Below, piece by piece: positions 44,618 through 52,953 of a DNA stretch of 64,000 nucleotides. The stretch comes from Chthoniobacter sp. Lineage in GTDB: Bacteria; Verrucomicrobiota; Verrucomicrobiia; Chthoniobacterales; Chthoniobacteraceae. Position numbers and translations under genes: made by a program. The stretch is taken from assembly GCA_021414005.1 (NCBI GenBank), contig JAIOPH010000028.1:1-64000 (forward strand). The letters are read 5' to 3'. The number at the start of each line of letters is the position of its first letter. The stretch's first letter is position 1. A model generated the notes under the pieces. That model was not told the DNA's origin, searched no databases, and saw nothing but the letters and a program-made list of their open reading frames with translations.

Positions 44618-44791
44618 ATGGCCCGCGATTTCATCATTCTCGAATGCACCGAGGCAAAAGCCGAAGGCAAACCCGTCTCGCGCTACATCTCCACGCGCAA
44701 TAAAAAGAGCCCTAACACTCCGAACCGGCTCGAAAAGAAAAAGTATAACCCGAACCTGAAGCGCCATACGCTTCACCGCGAAACCAAATAA
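44618..44791 (+). CDS. rpmG: 50S ribosomal protein L33
   Basis: 57 residues from the ATG at 44618 (MARDFIILECTEAKAEGK), with the family block YISTRNKKSPNTPNRLEKKK and the C-terminal KYNPNLKRHTLH. It is the form without zinc-binding cysteine pairs. It starts five bases after the DksA-like stop, so it is probably cotranscribed. Confidence 0.93.
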   Translation: MARDFIILECTEAKAEGKPVSRYISTRNKKSPNTPNRLEKKKYNPNLKRHTLHRETK

Positions 44792-44809
44792 CCAGCCGCT
44801 TCCCGATTT

Positions 44810-45049
44810 ATGCAGCCCAAAACTCCGCAACGCCGCACCAACTTCCGCAAGGCCAACCGCTCGATGCCGCGCCGCCGCATCGACATCGCCCTCGACGCAC
44901 TTGATTACAAAAACCCGGACATCCTCCGGCGCTTTGTCACCGAGAGTGGCAAGATTCTCGCCCGCCGCCTGACGGGCATGCCCGCGCATTTCCACCGCAA
45001 GATCACCCGCGAGATCAAGCGTGCCCGCGCCACACTGCTCATGCGCTGA
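44810..45049 (+). CDS. rpsR: 30S ribosomal protein S18
   Basis: 79 residues. The central S18 signature is present: IDIALDALDYKNPDILRRFV, then SGKILARRLTGM and KITREIKRARATLLM. The N-terminus has no cysteine. S18 sits on the platform of the small subunit with S6. It is the last gene of the short run and is followed by a strong terminator. Confidence 0.93.
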   Translation: MQPKTPQRRTNFRKANRSMPRRRIDIALDALDYKNPDILRRFVTESGKILARRLTGMPAHFHRKITREIKRARATLLMR

Positions 45050-45080
45050 TCGGGCGAACCGACCTCTGCCTTCCGAAAAG

Positions 45081-45108
45081 GACGCGCCCTCCCGGCGCGT
45101 CTTTTTTT
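45081..45108 (+). terminator. Rho-independent terminator after rpsR
   Basis: A GACGCGCC/GGCGCGTC stem with a five-base loop (45081-45101) is followed by seven T. It is 31 bases after the rpsR stop and ends the DksA-like/rpmG/rpsR unit. Confidence 0.92.
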
Positions 45109-45168
45109 GTACGGCTGCGGTCGCGACATCTGCTCGACGCGCTCGCGCGCCCGCGCTTTGCTCGGCGC

Positions 45169-46170
45169 ATGAGCGATCCCACCCAACTCCAGGCCGAAGC
45201 CCAGCGCTTTCGCGATGATTTCCAAAACCTCCGCGCTGCCGTCGGCGCGGTCATCGTCGGGCAGCAGCGCGTCGTCGAGGGCGTACTGACGGCGATCATC
45301 GCCGGCGGCAATGTGCTGCTCGAAGGCGTGCCGGGGCTCGGCAAAACGGAACTCGTGAAAACGCTCGCGCGGGCTCTGGCGCTGGATTTCCGGCGCATCC
45401 AGTTTACGCCTGATCTCATGCCGGCGGACATCGTGGGGACAAACGTCATGAGCAGCGGCCCGGATGGCCGTTACAGCTTTGAGTTTCGCCGTGGGCCAAT
45501 TTTCACCCAGCTCCTGCTCGCCGATGAAATCAACCGTGCCACGCCGAAGACGCAATCCGCGCTGCTCGAAACGATGCAGGAAGGCAGCGTCACCGCCGCC
45601 GGAACGACGCACATTTTGACGCAGCCGTTCTTCGTCCTTGCCACGCAAAATCCGCTCGAACAGGAGGGCACGTATCCGCTACCCGAGGCCCAGCTCGACC
45701 GCTTCATGTTCAAGCTCAACGTGCCATTTCTGAATCGCGCCGAGCTGAACGAAGTTGTCCGCCGCACCACGCTCGGCGGTGGTGCGGAGGTCGCGAAAAT
45801 CATCGACGGTCCGCGCATTCTGGAACTGCGCGGCGTGCTGGAGAAAGTGGTTGTCGCCGATCCGATCCGCGACTTCGCCGTGCGGCTCGTCCTCGCCACG
45901 CACCCGGAAAGCGAGTTTGCGGGCGAGCCCGTCCGCCGCTTTGTAAAGTGGGGCGCGAGCCCGCGTGCCGTGCAGGGGCTCATCCGTGCCGCCCGCGTCC
46001 GCGCGCTCGCCGAGGGCCGTGCGCATGTCGCCTTTGAGGATGTGCGGCACTTCGCGCCGGAGGTGCTCGGCCACCGCGTGCTGCTGAACTACGACGGCCT
46101 CGCCGAAAACGTGGCCGTGCCGACGCTGGTGGATGAACTGGCGAAAGCGGTGGCTGAGGAAGCTGCGTAG
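45169..46170 (+). CDS. MoxR family AAA+ ATPase
   Basis: 333 residues. Walker A GVPGLGKTELVK, then FTPDLMPADIVGTNV, Walker B LLADEINRATPKTQSALLE, and sensor region FVLATQNPLEQEGTYPLPEAQLDRF, all as in the MoxR group. MoxR ATPases act as chaperones for metal insertion or complex assembly and are nearly always encoded next to DUF58 and von Willebrand A proteins, exactly as seen here. The DUF58 gene starts six bases after its stop. Confidence 0.95.
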   Translation: MSDPTQLQAEAQRFRDDFQNLRAAVGAVIVGQQRVVEGVLTAIIAGGNVLLEGVPGLGKTELVKTLARALALDFRRIQFTPDLMPADIVGTNVMSSGPDGRYSFEFRRGPIFTQLLLADEINRATPKTQSALLETMQEGSVTAAGTTHILTQPFFVLATQNPLEQEGTYPLPEAQLDRFMFKLNVPFLNRAELNEVVRRTTLGGGAEVAKIIDGPRILELRGVLEKVVVADPIRDFAVRLVLATHPESEFAGEPVRRFVKWGASPRAVQGLIRAARVRALAEGRAHVAFEDVRHFAPEVLGHRVLLNYDGLAENVAVPTLVDELAKAVAEEAA

Positions 46171-46176
46171 CCGCGC

Positions 46177-47064
46177 ATGGCCGAGGCCCCGCAAATCACC
46201 ACGCTGCTCAGCAACCGCGACCTCGACCGGCTCGCGCGGCTGCGGCTGAATGCGGCGCGGCGTTTCACCAACCGCTCGCGCGGCGAGCACCTCGCGGCGA
46301 AGGGCGGTACGAGCACGGAGTTCTGCGACTTCCGGGACTACTCGCCGGGCGACGACGTGCGCTTCGTGGACTGGAACATCTTCGCCCGCATCGAGCGCGC
46401 CTACGTGAAGCAGTTTCATCAGGAGGAGGAAATGCATGTCGCGGTGCTCGTTGATGCGTCGAACTCGATGCTGTTCGAAGGCAAGTTTGACCTCGCGTGC
46501 CGCCTCGCCGCGGCGCTCGGCGTGCTCGGTCTGCGGGCGCAGGAAAAGGTGAGTGCGGGTGCGCTCGGTGGCGCGGCGCAGCGGCTGCGGCCCTGTACGG
46601 GGCGGATGTCGATGGGTAAGCTCTTCGTTTTTTTGGAAAGCCTCGCGCCCGGCGGCGAGACGCCGATCGAGCAGGGCATCGAGGGATTTCTCCGCCAGCA
46701 TCGCGGACGCGGCGTGGCGGTCGTGCTCAGCGATTTCCTTTCCGGCGGTGATCTGCGCCGCGCCTTCAGCCAGCTCCACAGCGCGGGCCTCGAGGTCTTC
46801 GCCGTGCAAATCCTCGGCCCCGGTGAACTCGCGCCGGATGTCACCGGCGATTTGCGTTTCGTCGATTGCGAAACGCACGGCCACCTCGACATCTCCAGCG
46901 CCGGCGACCTTCTCGGTCTCTACCACGAATACCGCCTCGCCCACGAAGCCGAGCTCAGCGCGCTGTGTCAGCAGCGCTCGGGAAAGTTCCTGTCGGTCAG
47001 CGCAGCGGAGCCGGTGGAGGAGATCGTGTTCGGGACGATGCGGCGGAAAGGGTGGGTCGTATGA
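46177..47064 (+). CDS. DUF58 domain protein
   Basis: 295 residues, cytoplasmic, with the DUF58 hallmark CDFRDYSPGDDVRFVDWN near residue 55, followed by a vWA-like part (HVAVLVDASNSMLFEGKFD). The usual N-terminal membrane helices of long DUF58 proteins are absent, so this is the short form. It follows moxR closely and works with it by family precedent. Between this gene and the BatA-like gene lies a composite inverted repeat, not a gene. Confidence 0.93.
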   Translation: MAEAPQITTLLSNRDLDRLARLRLNAARRFTNRSRGEHLAAKGGTSTEFCDFRDYSPGDDVRFVDWNIFARIERAYVKQFHQEEEMHVAVLVDASNSMLFEGKFDLACRLAAALGVLGLRAQEKVSAGALGGAAQRLRPCTGRMSMGKLFVFLESLAPGGETPIEQGIEGFLRQHRGRGVAVVLSDFLSGGDLRRAFSQLHSAGLEVFAVQILGPGELAPDVTGDLRFVDCETHGHLDISSAGDLLGLYHEYRLAHEAELSALCQQRSGKFLSVSAAEPVEEIVFGTMRRKGWVV

Positions 47065-47074
47065 GCACGATGGC

Positions 47075-47285
47075 GCGCTCCCAAAAGCTCGGTCATCCTG
47101 AGCGGAGTTCCCGGTGGGCGAAGGCGGGCGAGAACGGAGTCGAAGGACCTCTAACAATTTGCGGGCGGAGGCGGCGGGAGAGGTGCGCCGCTTCACCCCC
47201 CTCCTCCGCCCACGGAAAAGATAGAGGTCCTTCGACTGCGCTCCGCAAAGCCCCCGCTCCGCTCAGGATGACGTTGTGGGGCCAC
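47075..47285. repeat. Composite inverted repeat (ATCCTGAGCGGA type), copy 1
   Basis: Left arm 47092-47154 begins GTCATCCTGAGCGGA and ends CGAAGGACCTCTA. Right arm 47222-47272 is its imperfect reverse complement (TAGAGGTCCTTCGAC ... CTCAGGATGAC). The middle holds the 22-base block at 47158-47179, which is found inverted in copy 2 at 58243-58264. It resembles the widespread bacterial repeat whose translation gives HPERSEG. It sits between two genes of one operon. Confidence 0.8.
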
Positions 47286-47307
47286 GCGCTATAAGAAATC
47301 CCCGCGC

Positions 47308-49179
47308 ATGCCCTCCTTCTCCGCCCTCTCCGCCGCCTGGCTTTTCCTCCTGCTCATCCCGCTGGTCGTATTTTATTTCCTCAAGCTCAAGCGGTCGCGC
47401 CACACCATCCCGTCGCTCGTCCTCTGGCGGCAGGTGCTCGCGGATCAGCGCGTCAATGCGCCGTTCCAGAAGTTTAAGCGCAACCTGCTTTTGCTCCTGC
47501 AAATCCTCCTCCTCACGCTCCTCGTCCTCGCGGCAATGCAACCCTTCCTCCGACGCGAAGCCTCGCGGGCAGAGCGTCTTCCGGTGCTCATCGACATCTC
47601 CGCCAGCATGGCGGCGCTCGATACCCCCGGCGGCAGCTCGCGTCTCGATGCGGCGAAAAAGCGCGTGCGCGAGATGATCGACACGCTGCCGCCCGACCAG
47701 GATCTCGCCCTCATCGCCTTTGCCAAAAGCGCGCGCCGGCTCACTGGCTTCACCAACAACCAGCGCGAGCTCCGCCTCGCCCTCGACGCCCTCGCCGTGG
47801 AGGACGTGGCCGGCGATCTCGACGAGGCGCTGCGCATGGCCCAGGCGCTCACCCGCACCGTTGCCTTCGACAAAGTGCTGCTCCTCTCCGACGGAAATTT
47901 TCCTGCGAAGACCAACTTCGAGCTGCCTTTCAAAATCGACTTCCAGCGCCTCGCCGACGCCGGGCAAAACTACGGCATCACCGCCTTCAACGCGCGCCGC
48001 GCGCCGGGCGGAAAATGGGATGTCTTCGTGCAACTCGCCGCGTCGGCCGAGGCCGAGACGGCAAGCGTCAGCGTCGAACTCGAGATGGACGGCCGGGTCA
48101 TCGGCTCCGAGAGCGTCACTGTCCCCAAAGGCGGCACGCCGCGCCTCGTCTTCTCCGTCGCCAGCGACCAGCCCGCCCAGCTCCGCGCCCACCTCACCAC
48201 CACTGGCTTCGACTCCCTGGCCGCCGACAACACGGCCAGCCTTACACTCTCCGCCGCCCGTCCGCTCGCCGTTTTCTGCCCGCCCGCGCTCCCTGCCTAC
48301 CGCCACGCGCTCGAATCCCTCGACGGCCTCACCGTTTTCCCGCGCGATGACCTCGCGTCGCCTGCCGCCTTCGACCTTGTATTTGCCGCCACCGTCGACG
48401 ACCTCGCCCGGCCCGCGCGCACGCGCTGCACCATCGGTCTCGTGCCGGAGGATTTGAAAACGCTGATCTCGGTAAAAAGCGAAAATACCTCCGCGCTCGA
48501 CTGGCGGCGGGAATCGCCGCTGCTCCAGCACGTACAGCTTGGCGATGTTGTCTTCATGGACCTGCCCGTGGCCGCTGCCGACGTGAAGGAGGAAGCCTTT
48601 GCTAATCTCGGCTACGAGATCCTCGCCCAAGGCCCGCGCGGCCCGCTCATCGTCGAGCGCACCGACGGCGACGCCCTGCTCATCGCCCTCCTCTTCCACA
48701 CCGACCGCAGCACCCTCCCCTACCGCGTCGGCTTCCCCATCTTCGTCTCCAATGTCGTCCAGGCCGCGCTCAAACAGAGCGGCCTCGCCGAAGCCGCCGC
48801 CGCCCGCACCGGCGTCCTCCCCCCGCTCACCCTCGCGCCCGGCCGCGCCGTCCACATCACCGGCCCCGGCGGCTTCGCCCGCGACGAACGCACCGACGAC
48901 CGTGGCCAGCTCACCGGCATCCCCGCCCCCCGCGCCGGCGACTACACCCTCACCGACGGCACCGCCACCCCGCGCCACATCGGCGCCAGCCTCCTCTCCC
49001 CCGCCGAGACCTCCCTCGCCACTGTTACCCAGATTGAATTCGCCGACCAACTCACCGTCGCCGCCACCACCGCCGTGCCCAAAGCCGACCGCTCCCTCTG
49101 GTGGCTCCTCGCCTGCGCCGGCTTCGTCGTCCTGCTCGTGGAATGGTGGTGGTTCCAGCGGAGGCCGGGCGTGGCGTAA
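47308..49179 (+). CDS. BatA-type von Willebrand A membrane protein
   Basis: 623 residues. The N-terminus has two helices typical of BatA proteins (SAAWLFLLLIPLVVFYFLKL; LLLLLQILLLTLLVLAAMQP). The vWA domain carries the metal-ion motif LIDISASMAAL and IAFAKSARRLTGF. A beta-rich middle follows, and a last helix near the C-terminus (LWWLLACAGFVVLLVEWWW). With MoxR and DUF58 it forms the standard cluster. It likely anchors the complex in the inner membrane with the vWA domain outside. The role in this organism is unknown. Confidence 0.9.
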   Translation: MPSFSALSAAWLFLLLIPLVVFYFLKLKRSRHTIPSLVLWRQVLADQRVNAPFQKFKRNLLLLLQILLLTLLVLAAMQPFLRREASRAERLPVLIDISASMAALDTPGGSSRLDAAKKRVREMIDTLPPDQDLALIAFAKSARRLTGFTNNQRELRLALDALAVEDVAGDLDEALRMAQALTRTVAFDKVLLLSDGNFPAKTNFELPFKIDFQRLADAGQNYGITAFNARRAPGGKWDVFVQLAASAEAETASVSVELEMDGRVIGSESVTVPKGGTPRLVFSVASDQPAQLRAHLTTTGFDSLAADNTASLTLSAARPLAVFCPPALPAYRHALESLDGLTVFPRDDLASPAAFDLVFAATVDDLARPARTRCTIGLVPEDLKTLISVKSENTSALDWRRESPLLQHVQLGDVVFMDLPVAAADVKEEAFANLGYEILAQGPRGPLIVERTDGDALLIALLFHTDRSTLPYRVGFPIFVSNVVQAALKQSGLAEAAAARTGVLPPLTLAPGRAVHITGPGGFARDERTDDRGQLTGIPAPRAGDYTLTDGTATPRHIGASLLSPAETSLATVTQIEFADQLTVAATTAVPKADRSLWWLLACAGFVVLLVEWWWFQRRPGVA

Positions 49180-49239
49180 TTCCGTGCGCCCGGCATCGCG
49201 CTCCAAGCGCCGCGTAGAAACGAGTCACTTAAAAGCGCG

Positions 49240-49268
49240 TTGACACCTGGACGCCGTTCGCGTGAGAA
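49240..49268 (+). promoter_or_regulatory. Possible promoter of the AT-richer insert genes
   Basis: A perfect TTGACA at 49240-49245 is followed after 17 bases by TGAGAA (49263-49268), a poor -10. It lies 16 bases before the ATG at 49284. It would give the inserted genes their own expression. Confidence 0.3.
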
Positions 49269-49283
49269 AACTCCGACCGCAAT

Positions 49284-49658
49284 ATGGAAACATTCAGCAC
49301 GCTACTGGCATCAACCTCGTTCTATTCTGCCACGCCACCCATAGCTTGGGCTTGGATTCTCGGTATCACCTCTGCAGCCGTCTTTGTCGCAACATTGGTA
49401 TTTGCTTTTCGCTGGCAAGGCATAGCGCTTGCAACGCCGCGCCAAAAGAAATGGGCAAAGGCAGCTCTTGCAATTTGGCTAGTGGGTCCACCTGTCTGGT
49501 TCTGGTTTGAGTATTTTTGGGTATTTAAGGATTACGGCGATTTTGCTCAGTTTGAACATTTCAAGTACGGCCAAGAGCAGGCAGCGAAGATTTGGGCTGG
49601 CACGCTCGTGTTTTTATACGCAGTCCACAAACTCCACTCACCACCCAAAGATGAATAA
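49284..49658 (+). CDS. Small membrane protein, insert gene 1
   Basis: 124 residues, three hydrophobic helices: AWAWILGITSAAVFVATLVFAF, AALAIWLVGPPVWFWFEYFW and IWAGTLVFLYAVHKL. No family recognised. Codon use is AT-richer than the surrounding cluster. Its stop overlaps the start of the next gene by eight bases, which suggests the two arrived and are expressed together. Confidence 0.6.
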   Translation: METFSTLLASTSFYSATPPIAWAWILGITSAAVFVATLVFAFRWQGIALATPRQKKWAKAALAIWLVGPPVWFWFEYFWVFKDYGDFAQFEHFKYGQEQAAKIWAGTLVFLYAVHKLHSPPKDE

Positions 49659-50442
49659 AGGAATTGTCCTTACCCGCTCAGTCACGAAACAAGTTTTGCT
49701 ATCCATCGCAATGTTACTGTTTTGCCGCGCAATCGGATTCTCTGCACCTCCAGATAACGGTGTGCCTGCGAAAGAAACTGCTGAATGGCGTGACATTTGG
49801 AATCCAACAACCGGTTCTGCGTGGCGCACAAAAGCCAATGAGAAAACAGGTGAGATGCTAAGTTACAATCCATTTACGAGCGAGATATGGAGGAGTCGTG
49901 TGACCGGCGCGGCGGAGGCCGTCTTGCGGGAAGAATGGGTAAACAGCGGCATTGAATCCGCCAGGAAAGATGCAGAGGGACTACTTTCAAGCTCAACGAC
50001 AAGCATCCCGAGGCCTCAGACGAATATTGCTCCGAGTGTTAACTCTGGCAAGGGGGGTGCAGATGGATCACTATCGAATTACCCAACCAGAGAGCAGAAA
50101 CCTAAAGAAATTGCTGCTAACAACGCGGCATTGATCGCAAGAAATCCCCTTCTTGGAAAATGGCAAGCCTCCTTAGTTCTTTATGGCGTTCAGACATACG
50201 TTTATTCCTTCAAAGACGACGGAACTTTCACATTCCCTTTCCGGCAGTCTCCCAATCCAGTTAGTGGAAAATGGACGATCGCAGGGAATGACTTCAAACT
50301 GGCGTTCAAATATCCGGGTGGGGGCTTCATAACGGTCACGGGGAGACTGAGCAAAGACTCAAAACTTAGGGCAGACGGCAAAGGCGTGAACGATAACGGA
50401 ACGGAAAACGACGCTTACATAATATTGGAAAAACTTGAGTGA
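49651..50442 (+). CDS. Exported protein, insert gene 2
   Basis: 263 residues from the ATG at 49651: signal peptide (TKQVLLSIAMLLFCRAIGFS), a low-complexity middle (SSSTTSIPRPQTN), and a C-terminal beta-rich domain. The domain contains NPLLGKWQASLVLYGVQ and YSFKDDGTFTFPFRQSPNPV, which resembles lipocalin-like 'GKW...DGTF...GKW' domains. Coupled to insert gene 1. No named family assigned. Confidence 0.6.
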   Translation: MNKGIVLTRSVTKQVLLSIAMLLFCRAIGFSAPPDNGVPAKETAEWRDIWNPTTGSAWRTKANEKTGEMLSYNPFTSEIWRSRVTGAAEAVLREEWVNSGIESARKDAEGLLSSSTTSIPRPQTNIAPSVNSGKGGADGSLSNYPTREQKPKEIAANNAALIARNPLLGKWQASLVLYGVQTYVYSFKDDGTFTFPFRQSPNPVSGKWTIAGNDFKLAFKYPGGGFITVTGRLSKDSKLRADGKGVNDNGTENDAYIILEKLE

Positions 50443-50494
50443 ACCGCGCCGCGCAGTTATTAGTATTCAACTCAAGTCTTATTCTTTCACTAAA

Positions 50495-50851
50495 ATGAAT
50501 CGCCATATCCTATGCGTCGTAGCGTTCTTCGTCATTCAGACCTGTACGCTCTGTGCTGAATCCTTTTTTGATTACGAAGGAAGCATCAATGGAAATCCAT
50601 CTAGTTTTCGTCTCTGTTGGCTTGGTGATTCTGTTGTTGGCACCTTCCATCAGGGCACTACGTCATTCGCAGTTGCCGGGGATAATTCCGAGAAAGGTTT
50701 GGTTTTCATGACAGTAACTTTCCGTGGTCGGACTGTGGCGTACATGAAGGTGCGACGGGGTGAAAGTGAAGGGCGTACTGTTTGGACTGGCAGTATGCGA
50801 ATTGAAGAAAGTGGAAGTATTCTGCCAGTGCAATTCGCGCGTATCCGCTAA
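50495..50851 (+). CDS. Exported protein, insert gene 3
   Basis: 118 residues with a signal peptide (MNRHILCVVAFFVIQTCTLC) and a small beta-rich domain (FFDYEGSINGNPSSFRLCWL; GRTVAYMKVRRGESEGRTVW). It is probably a short secreted or lipid-anchored protein, but the cysteine at the end of the signal is not a clear lipobox. Codon use is AT-richer than the flanking operon. Function unknown. Confidence 0.55.
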   Translation: MNRHILCVVAFFVIQTCTLCAESFFDYEGSINGNPSSFRLCWLGDSVVGTFHQGTTSFAVAGDNSEKGLVFMTVTFRGRTVAYMKVRRGESEGRTVWTGSMRIEESGSILPVQFARIR

Positions 50852-50872
50852 CGAAACTGGGTTTATCGACCT

Positions 50873-50897
50873 CGTTGCCAAACTCCGTTTGGCAACG
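50873..50897. repeat. Perfect hairpin, dispersed-repeat type
   Basis: CGTTGCCAAA (50873-50882) and TTTGGCAACG (50888-50897) form a 10-bp perfect stem with a five-base loop and no T-run. It resembles the CGTTCCCAAGC...GCTTGGGAACG repeat common in Verrucomicrobia and Planctomycetes. It marks the right flank of the AT-richer insert. Confidence 0.6.
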
Positions 50898-51048
50898 CCA
50901 TGAGGAGGGCAAATGGCCAAGCCCACGGAGGGGGCGTCAGCGTAGCGGAGGCGGAGCGCGCCCGCTCGCCCACGGTGCATCCGCGAATCCACATCACGGC
51001 TGTTCGCCCTTGGAACGGGTGCGGCTTTTCGCCTAGTGTCCCGCGCAC

Positions 51049-52953
51049 ATGGCCTGCCCCCGCTTTCTGCTCCGCACCTTCACAGCGGGCATGCTGCTCA
51101 TCTTCACCGTCAGCGCCCACGCCGATTCCCTTCGCGCCGACTTCTCCCCGCTCACCCTGCGCCCGCGCACGAACGCGCCCGCCCTCTTCGACCTCACGCT
51201 CCATCACTCCGGCGCGGGCCTGTTGGAAGGCGTCGTCGAGGTGGATTTTGAAGTCGGCGACCTTGCCTTTCGCCAGCACACCGCGGAACTCACCCTCGCG
51301 CCGGGCCGTCAGTCGGTGCGCCTCATCACCCCGCCGATGCCGCACCAAGGCTACGGAGGTGTCGAGGCGCACCTCCGTTTTCTGGCGAAAAAGACTACGC
51401 TCGATCTCGGGCGATTCACCGTCGTGGCGGAAGTCCGCACTCTCCGCAATTCGGTCGTCGCTGTGTGCGATGGCCGCGGCACCGGTGGACGCGATGGCAC
51501 GCTTTGGCAAAGTCTGCGTCGCGAGAGTCTTTTTCCTCCCGGAGTCAATGTCAGCAATGTCATCGCCACTGCGCCGGTCTTTCTCCCGTCCGAGGATTTC
51601 CCCGCGAACCCGCTCGCCCTTTTTGCCTACGACCTCGTGCTGCTCGATGGCGACGGCCTCGCGCAGCTCCGCGAGAGGCAGCTCGCCGCGCTCATCCGCT
51701 GGGTCGAGGCCGGCGGCAGCCTTTGCGTGCTGCCGGGACGCGGGTTGAAAGACGGGCACGCGGAGTTTCTCCGCACGCTCACGGCGGCGACGCCCGCGGC
51801 GGTGGGGAGCATCGGGGAAAGTGGCGAGTGGCAGGGGGACGACGCCCAACCACGCCTGCTGCATGTGGGACTCGGGCGCGTGGTACTGGCGCGCCATCCG
51901 GAGAACGGTGTGTTCGCGAGCGATGAGTGGAAACGCGCGGCCGGTTTCTTGTGGCGTATGCGACGGTCGATTTCCGAGCAGATGATCGGCGGTTCGGGGT
52001 GGAGTCCCGAACGAGTCGAGTGGCTGGAGTCTTCGGAAGATGGAAAACGCCGTAATCGGCTTGGTAGTTACTTGCAGACCCTGCTGCCCACTTCCACGCG
52101 CCTCATTTCGCCGGGCGTGCTCGCGCTGATTCTCGGGGGCTTTCTTGTTGCCGTCGGGCCGGGCGATTGGTTCCTGCTCGGGGCGCTCCGGCGGCGGCGT
52201 TGGACTTGGGTCGTTTTCCCGCTGGTCGCGACAGGCTGCACCTGGCTGGTTATTGACGCCGCGGGCCGCGCACTTGGACGGACGGACCAGCGTGGCGCGC
52301 TCGTCGTCACCGACGTCGGCAGCGGCGGACGGGTGTTGCGGGAAAGCCGTTTCGAGCTGCTGCTCACGGCGCGCAACCGCGATGTGCGCGTGGAATATCG
52401 CAACGCCTTCGCCGTTCCCTCCGCGCTCGGGACCGGGCGTATCTATAATGCGTATGCCGACGGAGGTGCTGCCGCGCCGCTGAGCTTTGCCGGGACCGTG
52501 CCCGCGCGCTACATCGTGCGGCAGCAGCTCCGCCAGTGGACCCCGCAATTTAATCGGGTGGCGTCACTCGAGGCCATCGCCGCATCGGGTGCCGCGATGC
52601 CGTGGCCGGAGATCGAGGCGGCGCTGGCGGAGGTGGGAGATCCGTTTCCCCGGCTGCGGGAGATCTTCAATAAGCGGACGGAATGCGCGCTGTTTCTCTT
52701 TCACGGTGACGGCTCCCCCCAGGTGTTAAATTCACCGACGAACGTGCCGCACGGGCTGGAAGAATTGTGCCGCGGCCCGCGCTCCGGGCTTGCGGGTCTT
52801 TTCTCCGGCACCGCGCCGGATGCTGGCGGGGATGCAGCCGACCTCACACTTTTTGACCCCAGTGATCTCCGCGAATGGGTGCTCGTAATCTCCCGCAAAA
52901 CGCCGGACGGCGTGCAGCTCGTTCGCCGATTTTTTCGCAAGGACCTCAAATGA
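51049..52953 (+). CDS. Large exported membrane protein of the MoxR/ABC cluster
   Basis: 634 residues. Signal peptide (LLRTFTAGMLLIFTVSAHA), then beta-rich periplasmic domains. A glutamine-amidotransferase-like Rossmann portion (FAYDLVLLDGDGLAQLRERQL; ALIRWVEAGGSLCVLPGRG) comes next. Two membrane helices lie near residues 350-400 (LALILGGFLVAVGPGDWFLL; WTWVVFPLVATGCTWLVID) and a C-terminal domain ends the protein. Similar large proteins accompany MoxR/BatA and ABC-2 exporter genes. Its stop overlaps the ATPase gene by four bases. Confidence 0.7.
   Translation: MACPRFLLRTFTAGMLLIFTVSAHADSLRADFSPLTLRPRTNAPALFDLTLHHSGAGLLEGVVEVDFEVGDLAFRQHTAELTLAPGRQSVRLITPPMPHQGYGGVEAHLRFLAKKTTLDLGRFTVVAEVRTLRNSVVAVCDGRGTGGRDGTLWQSLRRESLFPPGVNVSNVIATAPVFLPSEDFPANPLALFAYDLVLLDGDGLAQLRERQLAALIRWVEAGGSLCVLPGRGLKDGHAEFLRTLTAATPAAVGSIGESGEWQGDDAQPRLLHVGLGRVVLARHPENGVFASDEWKRAAGFLWRMRRSISEQMIGGSGWSPERVEWLESSEDGKRRNRLGSYLQTLLPTSTRLISPGVLALILGGFLVAVGPGDWFLLGALRRRRWTWVVFPLVATGCTWLVIDAAGRALGRTDQRGALVVTDVGSGGRVLRESRFELLLTARNRDVRVEYRNAFAVPSALGTGRIYNAYADGGAAAPLSFAGTVPARYIVRQQLRQWTPQFNRVASLEAIAASGAAMPWPEIEAALAEVGDPFPRLREIFNKRTECALFLFHGDGSPQVLNSPTNVPHGLEELCRGPRSGLAGLFSGTAPDAGGDAADLTLFDPSDLREWVLVISRKTPDGVQLVRRFFRKDLK

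Noticed and set aside
50873..50897. Terminator for insert gene 3
   Set aside because: The stem is perfect but no T-run follows on either strand; it better fits a dispersed hairpin repeat.
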